A stretch of DNA of 64,000 bases, taken from the NCBI RefSeq assembly GCF_051379705.1, contig NZ_CP179868.1, forward strand, positions 1,860,001-1,924,000, given 5' to 3'. The stretch is from Ekhidna sp051379705 (GTDB lineage Bacteria; Bacteroidota; Bacteroidia; Cytophagales; Cyclobacteriaceae). Made by a program: the position numbers and the translations under genes. Under the pieces are notes generated by a model. That model was not told the DNA's origin. It saw only the letters and a program-made list of their open reading frames with translations, and did no database searches. This document shows, piece by piece, positions 35,601-44,000 of this stretch; position 1 is the first letter of the stretch, and every line of letters begins with the position of its first letter.

Positions 35601-38350
35601 CTCTTAGATATTTGAATGTTTCAAACACTGACCTTACTTCGATTGACGTTAGTCAGCAGCCCGATTTGCTCGAATTGAGAGCCAATAGCTCGGAACTCGT
35701 GTCGGTTAACCTTAAAAACGGAGCTAACACTGAGCTAAATGTCATAAACCTCATTAATAATTTCAACCTGACCTGCGTTGAAGTAGACGATGTGGATTAT
35801 GCTGAGGCAAATTGGTCAGATAATGTGGATGAGGGTGTGGACTTTAGAATCTCATGCGATCCGAATGCGCCCGTTAATATCCCAGATCCGAATTTCAAAG
35901 CGGCGTTGGTTAGCAATGGATCAATCAATACGAACTCCGATAGTGAGATCAGCTACGCTGAAGCGGAAGCCTTCGCTGGAAAAATTGAAGTATTCAATCA
36001 AGGTATCACGGACGCCACCGGTATTGAGGCTTTCATCAATTTGACTGAGCTCAATTTGACCATTAATGATCTAACGGAAATTGATCTGACCAGAAATACC
36101 GAGCTGGTGTCTCTGGATTTATCTCGCAATGAAGTCGCCAGCCTCGACCTTTCAAACAATACGAAATTGGTGGTGCTTGATCTGGCGTTTCACATGCTCA
36201 CTGATGGTATTGATCTTTCGAACAATATAATGTTGGAAGAGGTTATCATGAATGGAAATGGTCCAACAAGCCTTACTTCACTAGATGTAAGCCAAAATAT
36301 AAACCTTAAGACGTTGGCAGTGCAAAACAATCCAGACTTGAGCTCTATTGACCTTTCCAACAATACGGAGCTCATTCTTTTTCAAGCAGTGAATGACAGC
36401 TTTGAATCGATAGATTTTACCAATAATACTAAGCTTGAATACATTGGAATGGCAAATAATTTACTTAGTTCAATTGATGTAAGTAACCAATCCAATCTAA
36501 TAACACTTGTATTGGACAATTTTGGAACCAACGAGAACTCGATAACATCCATCGATGTAAGCAATAATCCATTGTTGGAAGGGCTCTATTTTCAGGGAAA
36601 TCCAATCACTTCCATTGATGTTTCAAACAACCCTGCGCTCAAGAATATTCGGATATCGGGATCACAGGTTACAGCACTGAATCTGGACTCCAATCCTTTG
36701 CTTGAAGTGATTCAGGCAGAAAATATCACCACACTTATCAGCTTAAGTGTTCTGAATGGTAATAACTCAAACATCACCACTTTCAATACCACAGGAAGCA
36801 CAAACCTTGAGTGTATCCGAGTAAATGATGTTGCCTTGGCCGAGGCAAATTGGACCATCGATCCCGCCAATGAATTCTGTTGTTTTGTTACTATTCCTGA
36901 TGCCAATTTCAAAGCGGCGTTGCTAGCAAATACCAACATCAATACGGACATGGACGAAGAAATCAGTTGTGATGAAGCTGAAGCATATACTGGTCAAGTC
37001 CAAGCCAGTGATGATGGAATTAACTCGATTGCTGGAATTGAACACTTTCCTAACATCACTATACTTCAGGTGCATGGCAATAATCTTGAATCTGTTGACT
37101 TGAGTGCAAACACTTTATTGGAAACACTCTGGCTTTCTCGCAATGCTCTGAACTCAATAGACCTTACCGCAAACACGGCAATTACAGACCTCAGAATTGA
37201 CTCAAACGTTGGCCTTTCTACATTAACTGTTGGTAATCTTCCCGCCCTTGCAACGTTACACGCTCATACGACTTCAGTTGCTCAAATCGACCTGTCAAAT
37301 AATGGTCATTTGGAAGATTTGGTAATGCACACTACTTCTTTGCAATCGCTTGATTTGACAAGCAACCCAAACCTTTGGAGAGTATATGTCTATGACAACC
37401 AACTATCCGAATTTGATTTGAGAAATGGGAACAATTCTGGGATAACCAGTTTTCGAGCTGAGGGTAACGATCTTACCTGTATTTCGGTTGACGATGTAGC
37501 ATATTCAGAAACCAACTGGTCCAGCGTGGACGGAGCAGCAGCCTTCAGTACCGACTGCTCCAATGGCGCCAACGACATCCTCATGTTCTCTTTTTCCGAG
37601 CAGACAGGAGCAGCTACAATCGATGCTACCAATCATACAATCGAAATTGAAGTGGAAATTGGCACTAGCCTCACAGCTTTGGAGCCAACAATTACTGTTT
37701 CTGATGGAGCGAATACTTCTCCATCTGGTCTTCAGGATTTCACCAACGCTGTGACATACACAGTGACTGCTGAGAATTATGATGAGCAGGACTGGGCGGT
37801 GACGGTTACTATAAATATTGCTCCTATTATTGAAAATCCTTTTGAAGATTCATACAGTGAAACTGAAGGCTTTGAGTCAGTTCAAATCAGTTATGAAACT
37901 ATATTCTCGGATGCCGATGGAGATGAGTTGGAAATTTCAGTCGAAAGCAGCAACGAAAATGTTGTAACTGCTGAGGTAATTGCCAACAATCAAATTCAGA
38001 TCAATGAAGTCGGACTGGGTGAGAGCACCATCACCGTAACCGCTGACGATGGCAATGGAGGATCAATATCTGAAGATTTTACTTTCACAGTGACTGAAGC
38101 TGCAACCCCACTTGGATTTGAAGATGAACTTGAGGTAAAAGTTTATCCAAACCCAACCATCGATTTCATAAATATTGATGCAAGTAAATCTTTGAAAGTT
38201 CAAATGATTGATCTGAATGGTAGAGTCCTTCGAAACAAGACCGGACAAAACATAAGATTAAACTTGAAGGATATAAAATCAGGTATGTATATCCTCCAAA
38301 TAACCGATGGCGAAACTTCCATAAGTCAACGAATCATAAAGGCAAACTAA
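32648..38350 (+). CDS. giant T9SS-secreted LRR protein with six EF-hand-like plus LRR modules
   Basis: 1900 residues, signal peptide about 1-36. Six tandem modules start at residues 39, 318, 570, 801, 1076 and 1414. Each starts xxxxD.NFK.ALL, continues with an EF-hand-like loop (first copy DTSGDGEIQISE, 58-69; later NTNEDSEISFTE type) and an EAF..L lead-in, then a series of about 21-residue leucine-rich repeats of the form LxxLDVSNNTxLxxL, ending with a CIxVDD..Y...NW cap. A DUF5018-like domain (from 1642), an Ig-like domain with DADGDELE and a T9SS type A tail follow. Likely a surface adhesin or ligand-binding protein that binds calcium; the calcium part is inferred from the loop pattern. 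Confidence 0.9.
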   Translation: MKNSHTSTRDFSYNRNVIRFIIFITFLLVAVMFSFAQNVTFTDTNFKNALLANDPVIDTSGDGEIQISEAEATLEIDVYNYAVDITSLGGIEAFTNLTSLNAGANALTSVDLSSNTAITSLFLQANQLESIDVTMLTELETLSIGSNLFSTIDLSQNTKLVTLYIGGVFYLNSLNVSALTNLETFWFSSNGNLTSIDLSNNTKLKNVRGDYTNITSLDVSMLPDLDYLNIQNTQITSLDMTNNPNLAQFYALNMSQLSTLKLANGNNSNMLFGNVRVSNVPNLTCISVDDPDYAVTTWDTYFDVPVTPTKYCDLSDPVYIPDTNFKAALVGDNSINTNEDSEISFTEAQVVESIIADNQGILDLTGLEAFSNLTTLWLTSNSIVTADLTSNTLLETAVLNSNFGLTSVDVSGLTELLNFQVKGGDLTELDVSTNTKLQGFEFYQNDIAEIDISNNPDLRHINFSFNDLTELDVSNNLELRTLNFWSNQVSTPLDISQHPHITTVQFSNNQISEVNLANGFNENITLINGSGNPATCVKVDDKAYSEAEWAHKFNEGVNFSDTYCDLNDLVNIPDENFKVALLAYDPVIDTNEDMEISYGEAQAFTGFLNMGSKGINDATGIEAFTGVTVLHFTSNNLTSVDLSQNTALTFLAVNDNELTSLDLSNNPLLTGVFANINLLESIDVSNNTLIRDLLVQQNQLTALDVANIPALERLLANDNLISEFDLRSNPNIDEFKINDNSLTSLYLNNGNPENIFNFDISGNAELTCALVDDAEYSTLNWTNVDEGLSFSDTYCDPTDPVYIPDTNFKAALIGDNSINTNEDIEISYEEAEAFTGTIVVNSGTQGVVSDLMGVEAFINLEVIQLINHDIAAFDASNHPKLRNLILPNNDLMEIDITANPALTFVNLQSNQISEIDVSNNTNLRTLKMSHNQLSEIDVSARTLLQELTLGSNNLSAVDITNNPDLQIFDAFDNTISTLDLSQNTALRYLNVSNTDLTSIDVSQQPDLLELRANSSELVSVNLKNGANTELNVINLINNFNLTCVEVDDVDYAEANWSDNVDEGVDFRISCDPNAPVNIPDPNFKAALVSNGSINTNSDSEISYAEAEAFAGKIEVFNQGITDATGIEAFINLTELNLTINDLTEIDLTRNTELVSLDLSRNEVASLDLSNNTKLVVLDLAFHMLTDGIDLSNNIMLEEVIMNGNGPTSLTSLDVSQNINLKTLAVQNNPDLSSIDLSNNTELILFQAVNDSFESIDFTNNTKLEYIGMANNLLSSIDVSNQSNLITLVLDNFGTNENSITSIDVSNNPLLEGLYFQGNPITSIDVSNNPALKNIRISGSQVTALNLDSNPLLEVIQAENITTLISLSVLNGNNSNITTFNTTGSTNLECIRVNDVALAEANWTIDPANEFCCFVTIPDANFKAALLANTNINTDMDEEISCDEAEAYTGQVQASDDGINSIAGIEHFPNITILQVHGNNLESVDLSANTLLETLWLSRNALNSIDLTANTAITDLRIDSNVGLSTLTVGNLPALATLHAHTTSVAQIDLSNNGHLEDLVMHTTSLQSLDLTSNPNLWRVYVYDNQLSEFDLRNGNNSGITSFRAEGNDLTCISVDDVAYSETNWSSVDGAAAFSTDCSNGANDILMFSFSEQTGAATIDATNHTIEIEVEIGTSLTALEPTITVSDGANTSPSGLQDFTNAVTYTVTAENYDEQDWAVTVTINIAPIIENPFEDSYSETEGFESVQISYETIFSDADGDELEISVESSNENVVTAEVIANNQIQINEVGLGESTITVTADDGNGGSISEDFTFTVTEAATPLGFEDELEVKVYPNPTIDFINIDASKSLKVQMIDLNGRVLRNKTGQNIRLNLKDIKSGMYILQITDGETSISQRIIKAN
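32762..37570 (+). repeat. six tandem EF-hand/LRR modules in the coding region
   Basis: Module starts at DNA positions 32762, 33599, 34355, 35048, 35873 and 36887, ending near 37570. Lengths are about 693-1014 bases; they differ mainly in the number of leucine-rich repeats. The conserved opening differs little between modules 2, 4 and 5 (VYIPDTNFKAALVG type). Confidence 0.85.
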
Positions 38351-38405
38351 GGCAGCATTAGCTATGGCTATTGCGAGGGACGGCTCAAGGAGCCGTCCTT
38401 TTTTT
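38222..38405 (+). repeat. 184-bp direct repeat, copy 2
   Basis: Second copy of the identical segment at 32402-32585; it includes the sorting-tail end, stop codon and terminator of the 1900-aa gene. Exact identity across a stretch including non-coding sequence suggests recent duplication or gene conversion. Confidence 0.95.
38378..38405 (+). terminator. rho-independent terminator (copy 2)
   Basis: Same 9-bp GGACGGCTC/GAGCCGTCC stem, AAG loop and T run as at 32558-32585; it ends the 1900-aa gene. Confidence 0.93.
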
Positions 38406-38451
38406 GTTCTTATGATTTTCAATATCTTGGTCACACCTAATCATTACCACC

Positions 38452-39807
38452 ATGAAGAAGTTTATCACTCTGTTTCTTTTGTTTTCACTTTCTGTTTTCA
38501 TTGCGTGTCAGCAAGATGATAGCGTACCTCAAGACGAATTTGGCTTTTTATCTCTTTCACTGGATATCTCCATCACCATCGAAGAATTAGGTGGTAGAGT
38601 TGATGCTATCGTCCCTCTAGAAGATTTCAAAGTAATCATTGAGCAGGAAGATGGTGTTACTTACGCAGAGTATAATAACTACAGCGAAATACCAACAGAA
38701 CTCGAACTACCCACAGGATCTTACAAAGTGATTGCGTATTCAGACAATGATCTGCCAGCCCAATTTGAAAATCCATACTATTACGGAGAGTCGGAAATTT
38801 TTACCATCGATAAAGATGAAGTACAGGCAGTATCTCTGACAGCAGAGCTGGCCAATATGAAGGTCAGTGTGACATATTCAGACAATGTCTCAAACTCGTT
38901 TGACTCTTATTCCACCAATGTGGAGAACTCCACAGGAGATGCTCTGGTATTTGACGAAACAGAAACACGCGAAGGATACTTCGCTGTAGATCCGCTCAGC
39001 ATTTTATCCACACTTACCTATACCAAATCGGATGGGGAAGTAGTAACTACTCAGTATGCTGCAAGCATAACTAGCCCGGAAGCCAAGACACATTATCGAG
39101 TCAACATTGACGCGTTTGTTCAGAATGGCCGAGCAGCTATCAATATCACACTAGATGATGGCACAAACGACGTTGACATTTCCCTTGGCAATGGCAATGA
39201 GGACAATGATTCTGATGGAGTAACTATTGGAGATGGAGATTGCGATGATAGTGATGACACGATTTATCCAAATGCACCTGAGCTTGCAGATGGAATAGAT
39301 AACAATTGTGACGGCTTTGTGGATAATGCTGTTTGCGGAAACGGTGTAGTAGATTGGAGTGAAGAGTGTGATGGAGGAGGTAATTGCTTGATTACCTGCC
39401 AACTTGATTCGGATGGAGATGGCATAGCAAACACAAGCGATAACTGCCCCAATAACTCAAACAGTAATCAGAATGATAGCGATAATGATGGTGTTGGTGA
39501 CATCTGTGATAATTGTCCTAATACTTTCACTCTTAATGGAAGTCAAACGGATAGTGACAATGATGGGGTAGGAAATGTCTGTGACAATTGTCCATTTAAT
39601 TCAAATGCAAGCCAAGCTGATTCAGACAATGACGGGATTGGTAATAGCTGCGACAGAGATTGGGACAATGACGGTTATGAAGGCATCCAGAATGGAGGAA
39701 ACGGTGCTGACTGTGATGATAATAACCCATTCATCAATCCAGGCGCAAATGAAATTCCGAACAATGGAATTGATGAAAACTGCGATGGATTAGACGATAT
39801 ACCTTAA
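38452..39807 (+). CDS. DUF4493-like lipoprotein with MopE and thrombospondin-type-3 calcium repeats
   Basis: 451 residues. A lipoprotein signal (KKFITLFLLFSLSVFIAC) is followed by a beta-rich DUF4493-like part (about 25-250) in which FGFLSLSLD and LPTGSYKVIAYSDN are family-typical. The C-terminal half carries MopE-type metal-binding motifs (GDCDDSDDTIYPNAPE, then GIDNNCDGFVDN, again DCDDNNPFINPGANE) and several thrombospondin-type-3 repeats (DSDNDGVGDICDNC). It probably binds many calcium ions on the outer surface. The gene follows the two giant secreted genes but has its own start region without the GTTCAC-GACTAA element. Confidence 0.87.
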   Translation: MKKFITLFLLFSLSVFIACQQDDSVPQDEFGFLSLSLDISITIEELGGRVDAIVPLEDFKVIIEQEDGVTYAEYNNYSEIPTELELPTGSYKVIAYSDNDLPAQFENPYYYGESEIFTIDKDEVQAVSLTAELANMKVSVTYSDNVSNSFDSYSTNVENSTGDALVFDETETREGYFAVDPLSILSTLTYTKSDGEVVTTQYAASITSPEAKTHYRVNIDAFVQNGRAAINITLDDGTNDVDISLGNGNEDNDSDGVTIGDGDCDDSDDTIYPNAPELADGIDNNCDGFVDNAVCGNGVVDWSEECDGGGNCLITCQLDSDGDGIANTSDNCPNNSNSNQNDSDNDGVGDICDNCPNTFTLNGSQTDSDNDGVGNVCDNCPFNSNASQADSDNDGIGNSCDRDWDNDGYEGIQNGGNGADCDDNNPFINPGANEIPNNGIDENCDGLDDIP

Positions 39808-39825
39808 AGATAAAAGCTGGCTGCT

Positions 39826-40218
39826 CTATTGTCTTCCTAAAAAATGTACCTCCTGGATTTTATTAAGTCCTACACGATACATCACGATTGCGTACACTTT
39901 TCTCCCACCAAAAATTACTTCTTCATGTTCGATCACAGTATTTCCAACGGCAATTCGATTGAGCAGCGTACAGTTTAAGTCAGGAGCTTGATCAAACATT
40001 GCACCGTATTGTTCTCGCATGATATCCTTTCCCTGATAAAGCATTTCACGCGTATCGTTATAAACTTTGACGGAATCAGAATACGGAATTAAAAAGGCTT
40101 CAATATCTCGATTGTTATAAGCTTCCAATTGTGCATTTGCCAGTTCTTCCGGCGTTTGTGCAAAAGCAATCATTCCGAAGGCTATTGCTAAAAAAGAAAG
40201 TGCAGTTCTTATTCTCAT
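39826..40218 (-). CDS. secreted SnoaL/NTF2-like protein
   Basis: 130 residues, signal peptide about 1-20 (LSFLAIAFGMIAFAQ). The rest fits the small NTF2-like/steroid-isomerase cone fold: QLEAYNNRDIEAFLIPYSDSV and YQGKDIMREQYGAMF, then strands ending EVHFLGRQ. Such proteins are small-ligand binding or isomerase-like; no catalytic residue can be assigned. It begins three bases after the TRAP-binding-protein stop in the same orientation, so the two are probably co-transcribed. Confidence 0.75.
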   Translation of the reverse strand: MRIRTALSFLAIAFGMIAFAQTPEELANAQLEAYNNRDIEAFLIPYSDSVKVYNDTREMLYQGKDIMREQYGAMFDQAPDLNCTLLNRIAVGNTVIEHEEVIFGGRKVYAIVMYRVGLNKIQEVHFLGRQ

Positions 40219-40221
40219 TTG

Positions 40222-41325
40222 TTACATTATTTGATCGTAAAATACCCGCTCACTTACATTCATCCATACACCGACATCTTTTCTAAACTTATCAAAAGCT
40301 TCATACACTTTCTTACTTGGAGCATCAGTTTCGCACAATTCAGCAATAGTCTCCTGTGTAAACCCTTTTAGCGCATTTAATACTTCTGACGGAAATTGTG
40401 CTACAGTCACATCCGTTTCATTGATGATCTTTTGAAGATACTGACCATTTCTAGCATCAAACTCAGCACCCATCCATCTTCCTGTACGATAGCAAGCCGT
40501 ACGAATAATCTCTTGTAAATCTGAAGGCAAGGCATCAAACTTTGGCTTGTTGACCATCATTTCCAAAGCCGGACCAGGTTCATGCCAGCCAGGATAATAG
40601 TAGTATTTGGCTACATTATAAAATCCCATCAGGTAATCATGAAAAGGACCTATCCACTCGGTCGCATCAATGACTCCACGTTCCAGATTGGTGTAGATTT
40701 CCCCTCCGGAAACCAGAACAGGCGTCCCCCCGGCTTTTTCCAAAACCTTGGCTCCAAGACCTGGTATCCGCATCTTAAGTCCTTTGAGATCCTCAATGGT
40801 CTTAATTTCTTTCTTGAACCAGCCAGCCATTTGTACGCCTGTATTTCCGCACAAGATCGGTTGAATGTTGAATGGCTCATAAAGTTCCTCCCAAAGCTTA
40901 TCTCCACCGCCGGCAATTATCCAGGAGCTCATCTGTTGGGCGTTCATCCCGAAAGGAACTGCAGCAAAAAACTGGGCCGCAGGCACTTTGCCGGACCAAT
41001 AATACGCTGCCCCGTGATTCATCTCCACAGCTCCATTGCTCACCGCATCAAAACCTTCAAGGGCAGGTATTAATTCACCACCTCCGTAAACCGTAATGTC
41101 CATTCTCCCACCGGACATCTGTCGAACCCAATCAGCCATCAGCTTACAGCCTTCTCCAACCACAGGAAAGTTGGGTGGCCAGGTAGTAGTCAACTTCCAT
41201 CGATAGGTATTATTGAAATTAATATAGGGTCCCTGGCTCTTCTCCTCTGACTTGACACAAGAAGCTAATGTAGTGGCGCCTGCAGCTGCAAGCGCAGACT
41301 TGGTAAGGAACTTACGACGTTTCAT
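40222..41325 (-). CDS. TRAP transporter solute-binding protein with Tat-type lipoprotein signal
   Basis: 367 residues from the ATG at 41325. RRKFLTKSALAAAGATTLASC is a twin-arginine signal followed by a lipobox; the frame is open a further 17 codons upstream but the internal ATG fits the signal. The mature protein is a DctP-like clamshell (TTWPPNFPVVGEGCKLMADW, GLKMRIPGLGAKVLEKAGG, then TEWIGPFHDYLMGFYNVAKYYYYPGWHEPG), resembling TakP-like alpha-keto acid binding proteins. Its permeases are not adjacent; dctQ/dctM are at 20285-23386. Partnership is plausible but unproved. Confidence 0.88.
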   Translation of the reverse strand: MKRRKFLTKSALAAAGATTLASCVKSEEKSQGPYINFNNTYRWKLTTTWPPNFPVVGEGCKLMADWVRQMSGGRMDITVYGGGELIPALEGFDAVSNGAVEMNHGAAYYWSGKVPAAQFFAAVPFGMNAQQMSSWIIAGGGDKLWEELYEPFNIQPILCGNTGVQMAGWFKKEIKTIEDLKGLKMRIPGLGAKVLEKAGGTPVLVSGGEIYTNLERGVIDATEWIGPFHDYLMGFYNVAKYYYYPGWHEPGPALEMMVNKPKFDALPSDLQEIIRTACYRTGRWMGAEFDARNGQYLQKIINETDVTVAQFPSEVLNALKGFTQETIAELCETDAPSKKVYEAFDKFRKDVGVWMNVSERVFYDQIM

Positions 41326-41387
41326 AGTGGAAAGATAACCATAGAATGGCAAGAAGGTAATGGCCTGTGAGGTCAAGTCAGATCTTC

Positions 41388-42638
41388 CTAGTCTCCTTCT
41401 ACTTTGAAGTATTTTTTGATGGATGCCGCATCCAATATCACATCTTTTTGAGTGGCACGCTCGATGATATTTTCATGTAAGTTGAGCAAGATGGAGCACT
41501 CAGCTTCCTTCAATATGCTGTATAGTCTATCATCCTTTTTTATATCACCAAAGATGAATGTGTTCAGTTGATCCAGTCCTGTGTATGACTTATCCAGCTT
41601 ATTGAGTTTGAGCAATTGCTGCAACTTTTTTCCCTGTGGCGTATCATCGTTGGTGAGAAAGAGAAAGGTGCGAATCACCGCAACACCATCTATGACTTCC
41701 ACCAACAAGTATCCCAGCAGGTGACCGTAGAAGTAGTATCCCAAAAGTCCTCGGTTGATGCCAAAGGGCAAAACATTGCCTACAGTAATGGACTTTGTCA
41801 CATGGTAATAGAGCTCCCGCTTTGGAAACAAGTCCAATCGTTCGTAGAGCCTGTTCAGGGCATGTTTTTGCATATATACTTCCAGCTTCAATCCACGCAT
41901 AATGGTATTGTCGCTTAAGTCATCTGCTTTAAGGTGTGGTATCTCAATGCCTCCTTTCTTCCAGCCCTCTACTTTGAATACCTCCGTAGTGTCTCTCCCA
42001 TCAAAGCGTATTTTTTTTGTCTCAGTCAGGAAACAACGCACCATCACATGTATGCCCATATACAATTTTTTTGAGAGCTCTCCGGAATGTGTGTCTTTAA
42101 ACACATACACCATAAACCGATCGGGGGTCTGGGTTAACATACTGCCAAGGGTATCCATAAACCTTTCAAAATTCCGCTCTGGGCTGTTTTTCGATTTGCA
42201 TAGCTCAACCATCGGTTTCAGCTTTTCATCCAACAGCTGCTTCTGCTCCGGTGTTACATCATCTAGCGTACGGTACCAGTGATACAGCGTGAGCACATGA
42301 GAAAAAAACTCCCTATTAGGAATCTCAGTGCTCGAGCCCGGAAATTTGAATGATTGTTGATCAAGGAATAAATCTTCTATAATCTTCCGCACAGTACCTA
42401 CTATACCCGGTAGTAATTTCATTTCGGGTCCGCCCAGCACTTTGAAACGAAATCGCAATGAATACAAAATGTAGATATCCCCAATGGAGATTTTCTCCAC
42501 CGCCTCTCTCGCACCAAAAGTTTCGCATATCTCCAGCAAGCGATTATAAAAAGCATCTATCATTTGTGATTTTCTTGCCAGAGACAGTGGCTGGGGTTGT
42601 CGCGGCTTTGGCTTTCTTCTTCCTTTTTTCTTAGCCAT
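41388..42638 (-). CDS. unrecognised protein with basic N-terminus
   Basis: 416 residues. It starts with a basic segment (MAKKKGRRKPKPRQPQPL) preceded by AAGGAA, and continues as a mostly helical cytoplasmic protein with no signal peptide and no catalytic motif I recognise. Segments with aromatic/hydrophobic character include DRFMVYVFKDTHSGEL and GLLGYYFYGHLLGYLLVEV. Just upstream is a truncated HU-like DNA-binding fragment (42651-42794) ending 12 bases before this start. The following gene is the TRAP binding protein. Function unknown; the basic N-terminus could contact nucleic acid. Confidence 0.65.
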   Translation of the reverse strand: MAKKKGRRKPKPRQPQPLSLARKSQMIDAFYNRLLEICETFGAREAVEKISIGDIYILYSLRFRFKVLGGPEMKLLPGIVGTVRKIIEDLFLDQQSFKFPGSSTEIPNREFFSHVLTLYHWYRTLDDVTPEQKQLLDEKLKPMVELCKSKNSPERNFERFMDTLGSMLTQTPDRFMVYVFKDTHSGELSKKLYMGIHVMVRCFLTETKKIRFDGRDTTEVFKVEGWKKGGIEIPHLKADDLSDNTIMRGLKLEVYMQKHALNRLYERLDLFPKRELYYHVTKSITVGNVLPFGINRGLLGYYFYGHLLGYLLVEVIDGVAVIRTFLFLTNDDTPQGKKLQQLLKLNKLDKSYTGLDQLNTFIFGDIKKDDRLYSILKEAECSILLNLHENIIERATQKDVILDAASIKKYFKVEGD

Positions 42639-42650
42639 GATTTCCTTTGA

Positions 42651-42794
42651 TCAGTGTGTCACTGTGCTCCCTTGACCGATCATGGTATCAATCAGGTCTT
42701 CTTTGGTTTTGGATGTTTGATCCTGCACGACGGCCATATAGTCATCAAGATCATTTGTAAGGTTGTTTGGAAAAAGTGCGTATTTAATAGACAT
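42651..42794 (-). pseudogene. truncated HU/IHF-like DNA-binding domain gene (DUF4469-family N-terminus)
   Basis: A 47-residue minus-strand frame from ATG at 42794 to TGA at 42651: SIKYALFPNNLTNDLDDYMA and VVQDQTSKTKEDLIDTMIGQ, ending GSTVTH. This matches the first part of the Bacteroidetes HU-like DNA-binding proteins (PF14848/DUF4469 group), which normally continue with a full HU fold of about 100 residues more. The rest is missing; an unrelated gene begins 12 bases later. It is read as a relic, though a tiny functional protein cannot be ruled out. The antisense plus-strand frame is judged non-coding. Confidence 0.65.
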
Positions 42795-42937
42795 TTCCGT
42801 ATGGGTAAAAAATTGAACATGAGCCAATCTAACAACTACTTTCGCTGCTCAGAGGCAGCGGCATTACCAAAAGAAACTTGTCTACAAAAAGTATACGCCT
42901 TTGCTATGACACCTCGTCAATAATTGATGGTTTTCTG

Positions 42938-43936
42938 CTACCTCACTTCCTCTTCCCCGTCGGCATGTAAAGCGAAGCGACCCTTTTCCCTCGGGTGAAC
43001 AAACTCATCTTTAGGCCATGGCCACCCACCAAACTGAGTACGCTGGTATTCTCGAATGGTGTCATAGATTTCCTCCTGACTATTCATAACAAATGGTCCT
43101 TGCTGCACAACAGGCTCACCTATAGGTTTCCCCTGAAGCAATAGAATATGAGCTTCTTTACTACCATTTTTGATGATTACTTCATGATTTGCATGCAGAT
43201 CCGCACCTTGCTGCTCATTTAAGATTTGGCCATCAATCTCGATGCTATCACCTTCATAGAAATAGACAGACCTGTTCACATCTTTATCAGCAATTGGAAG
43301 CTTCAACTTTCCATTGGCCTGAATTTTAATAAGCCAGATTGCCACGCCGTTTTGCGGGTCAGCAGCCCAAGAGTCTGGTGTGGTATCCAGTGATTTGGAT
43401 TCGCCAAAATCCCCCGCAATAATGGTCACTTCCGCATCTTCTGTCTTATGAATCGGTATGTCCTCCGCCCAAAGCATTTTATAGTGTGGCTCCACAAATT
43501 TGCTTCTGCGAGGTAAGTTGAGCCAGATTTGAAAAAGCAATAATGGATTGTCTTTATCATCATTAGTCAGAGGAAACATTTCTGAATGAAGAACACCTCT
43601 TCCGGCGGTCATCCATTGAACATCACCATGTCCAAAACGGCCGGTTGCACCCATACTGTCCGAATGATCCACCAAACCTTCCGGCACCACAGTAATCGTC
43701 TCAAATCCTCGATGGGGATGTTGAGGGAATCCCGGCACTTGCTGCCCGTGATACATTCGCCAACCATCTTTTATCGTAAAATCCTGACCTATCATGCGGC
43801 CCTTCAAATGCTCAGAATCAGGTCCCATGGATTCATTTCCCTTTGGAAAAAGGTCTCGGTGATACACACAAAAAAGAAAGGGATCTTGCGTTTCCCAAGG
43901 GAAGCCCAATGGTTTGATCTGCTTAATGGCACTCAT
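42938..43936 (-). CDS. pirin family protein
   Basis: 332 residues of two cupin domains. The N-terminal cupin shows HPHRGFETITVV and HSEMF, giving the three His and one Glu iron ligands, with GRGVLHSE and GDVQWMTAG typical of pirin. The C-terminal cupin is less conserved (QQGPFVMNSQEEIYDTIREY). Length is slightly above the usual 230-300 residues. Pirins are quercetin-dioxygenase-like or regulatory proteins. No operon partner is close: the next gene downstream starts about 140 bases away. Confidence 0.9.
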   Translation of the reverse strand: MSAIKQIKPLGFPWETQDPFLFCVYHRDLFPKGNESMGPDSEHLKGRMIGQDFTIKDGWRMYHGQQVPGFPQHPHRGFETITVVPEGLVDHSDSMGATGRFGHGDVQWMTAGRGVLHSEMFPLTNDDKDNPLLLFQIWLNLPRRSKFVEPHYKMLWAEDIPIHKTEDAEVTIIAGDFGESKSLDTTPDSWAADPQNGVAIWLIKIQANGKLKLPIADKDVNRSVYFYEGDSIEIDGQILNEQQGADLHANHEVIIKNGSKEAHILLLQGKPIGEPVVQQGPFVMNSQEEIYDTIREYQRTQFGGWPWPKDEFVHPREKGRFALHADGEEEVR

Positions 43937-43987
43937 AATATAAATTTTTAAAGTAAACCGTAAACCACTGTGTAGAGTTCAAATTCT

Positions 43988-43995
43988 TACCTTTG
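43988..43995 (+). promoter_or_regulatory. TACCTTTG -7 box immediately before the LOG gene
   Basis: TACCTTTG fits the Bacteroidetes TAnnTTTG box and ends five bases before the ATG at 44001, the same arrangement as in front of rlmN. It implies a leaderless or near-leaderless mRNA. Confidence 0.6.
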
Positions 43996-44000
43996 CTCCG

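Noticed and set aside
32762..37570. Possible CRISPR-like array suggested by regular repeats
   Set aside because: The repeats are coding leucine-rich repeats without identical spacer-flanked units.
40582..41073. Plus-strand frame of 163 codons
   Set aside because: Antisense shadow of the TRAP binding protein gene; no signal or motif.
42654..42923. Plus-strand frame of 89 codons
   Set aside because: It is antisense to the HU-like fragment at 42651-42794, has no family resemblance and looks like chance reading.
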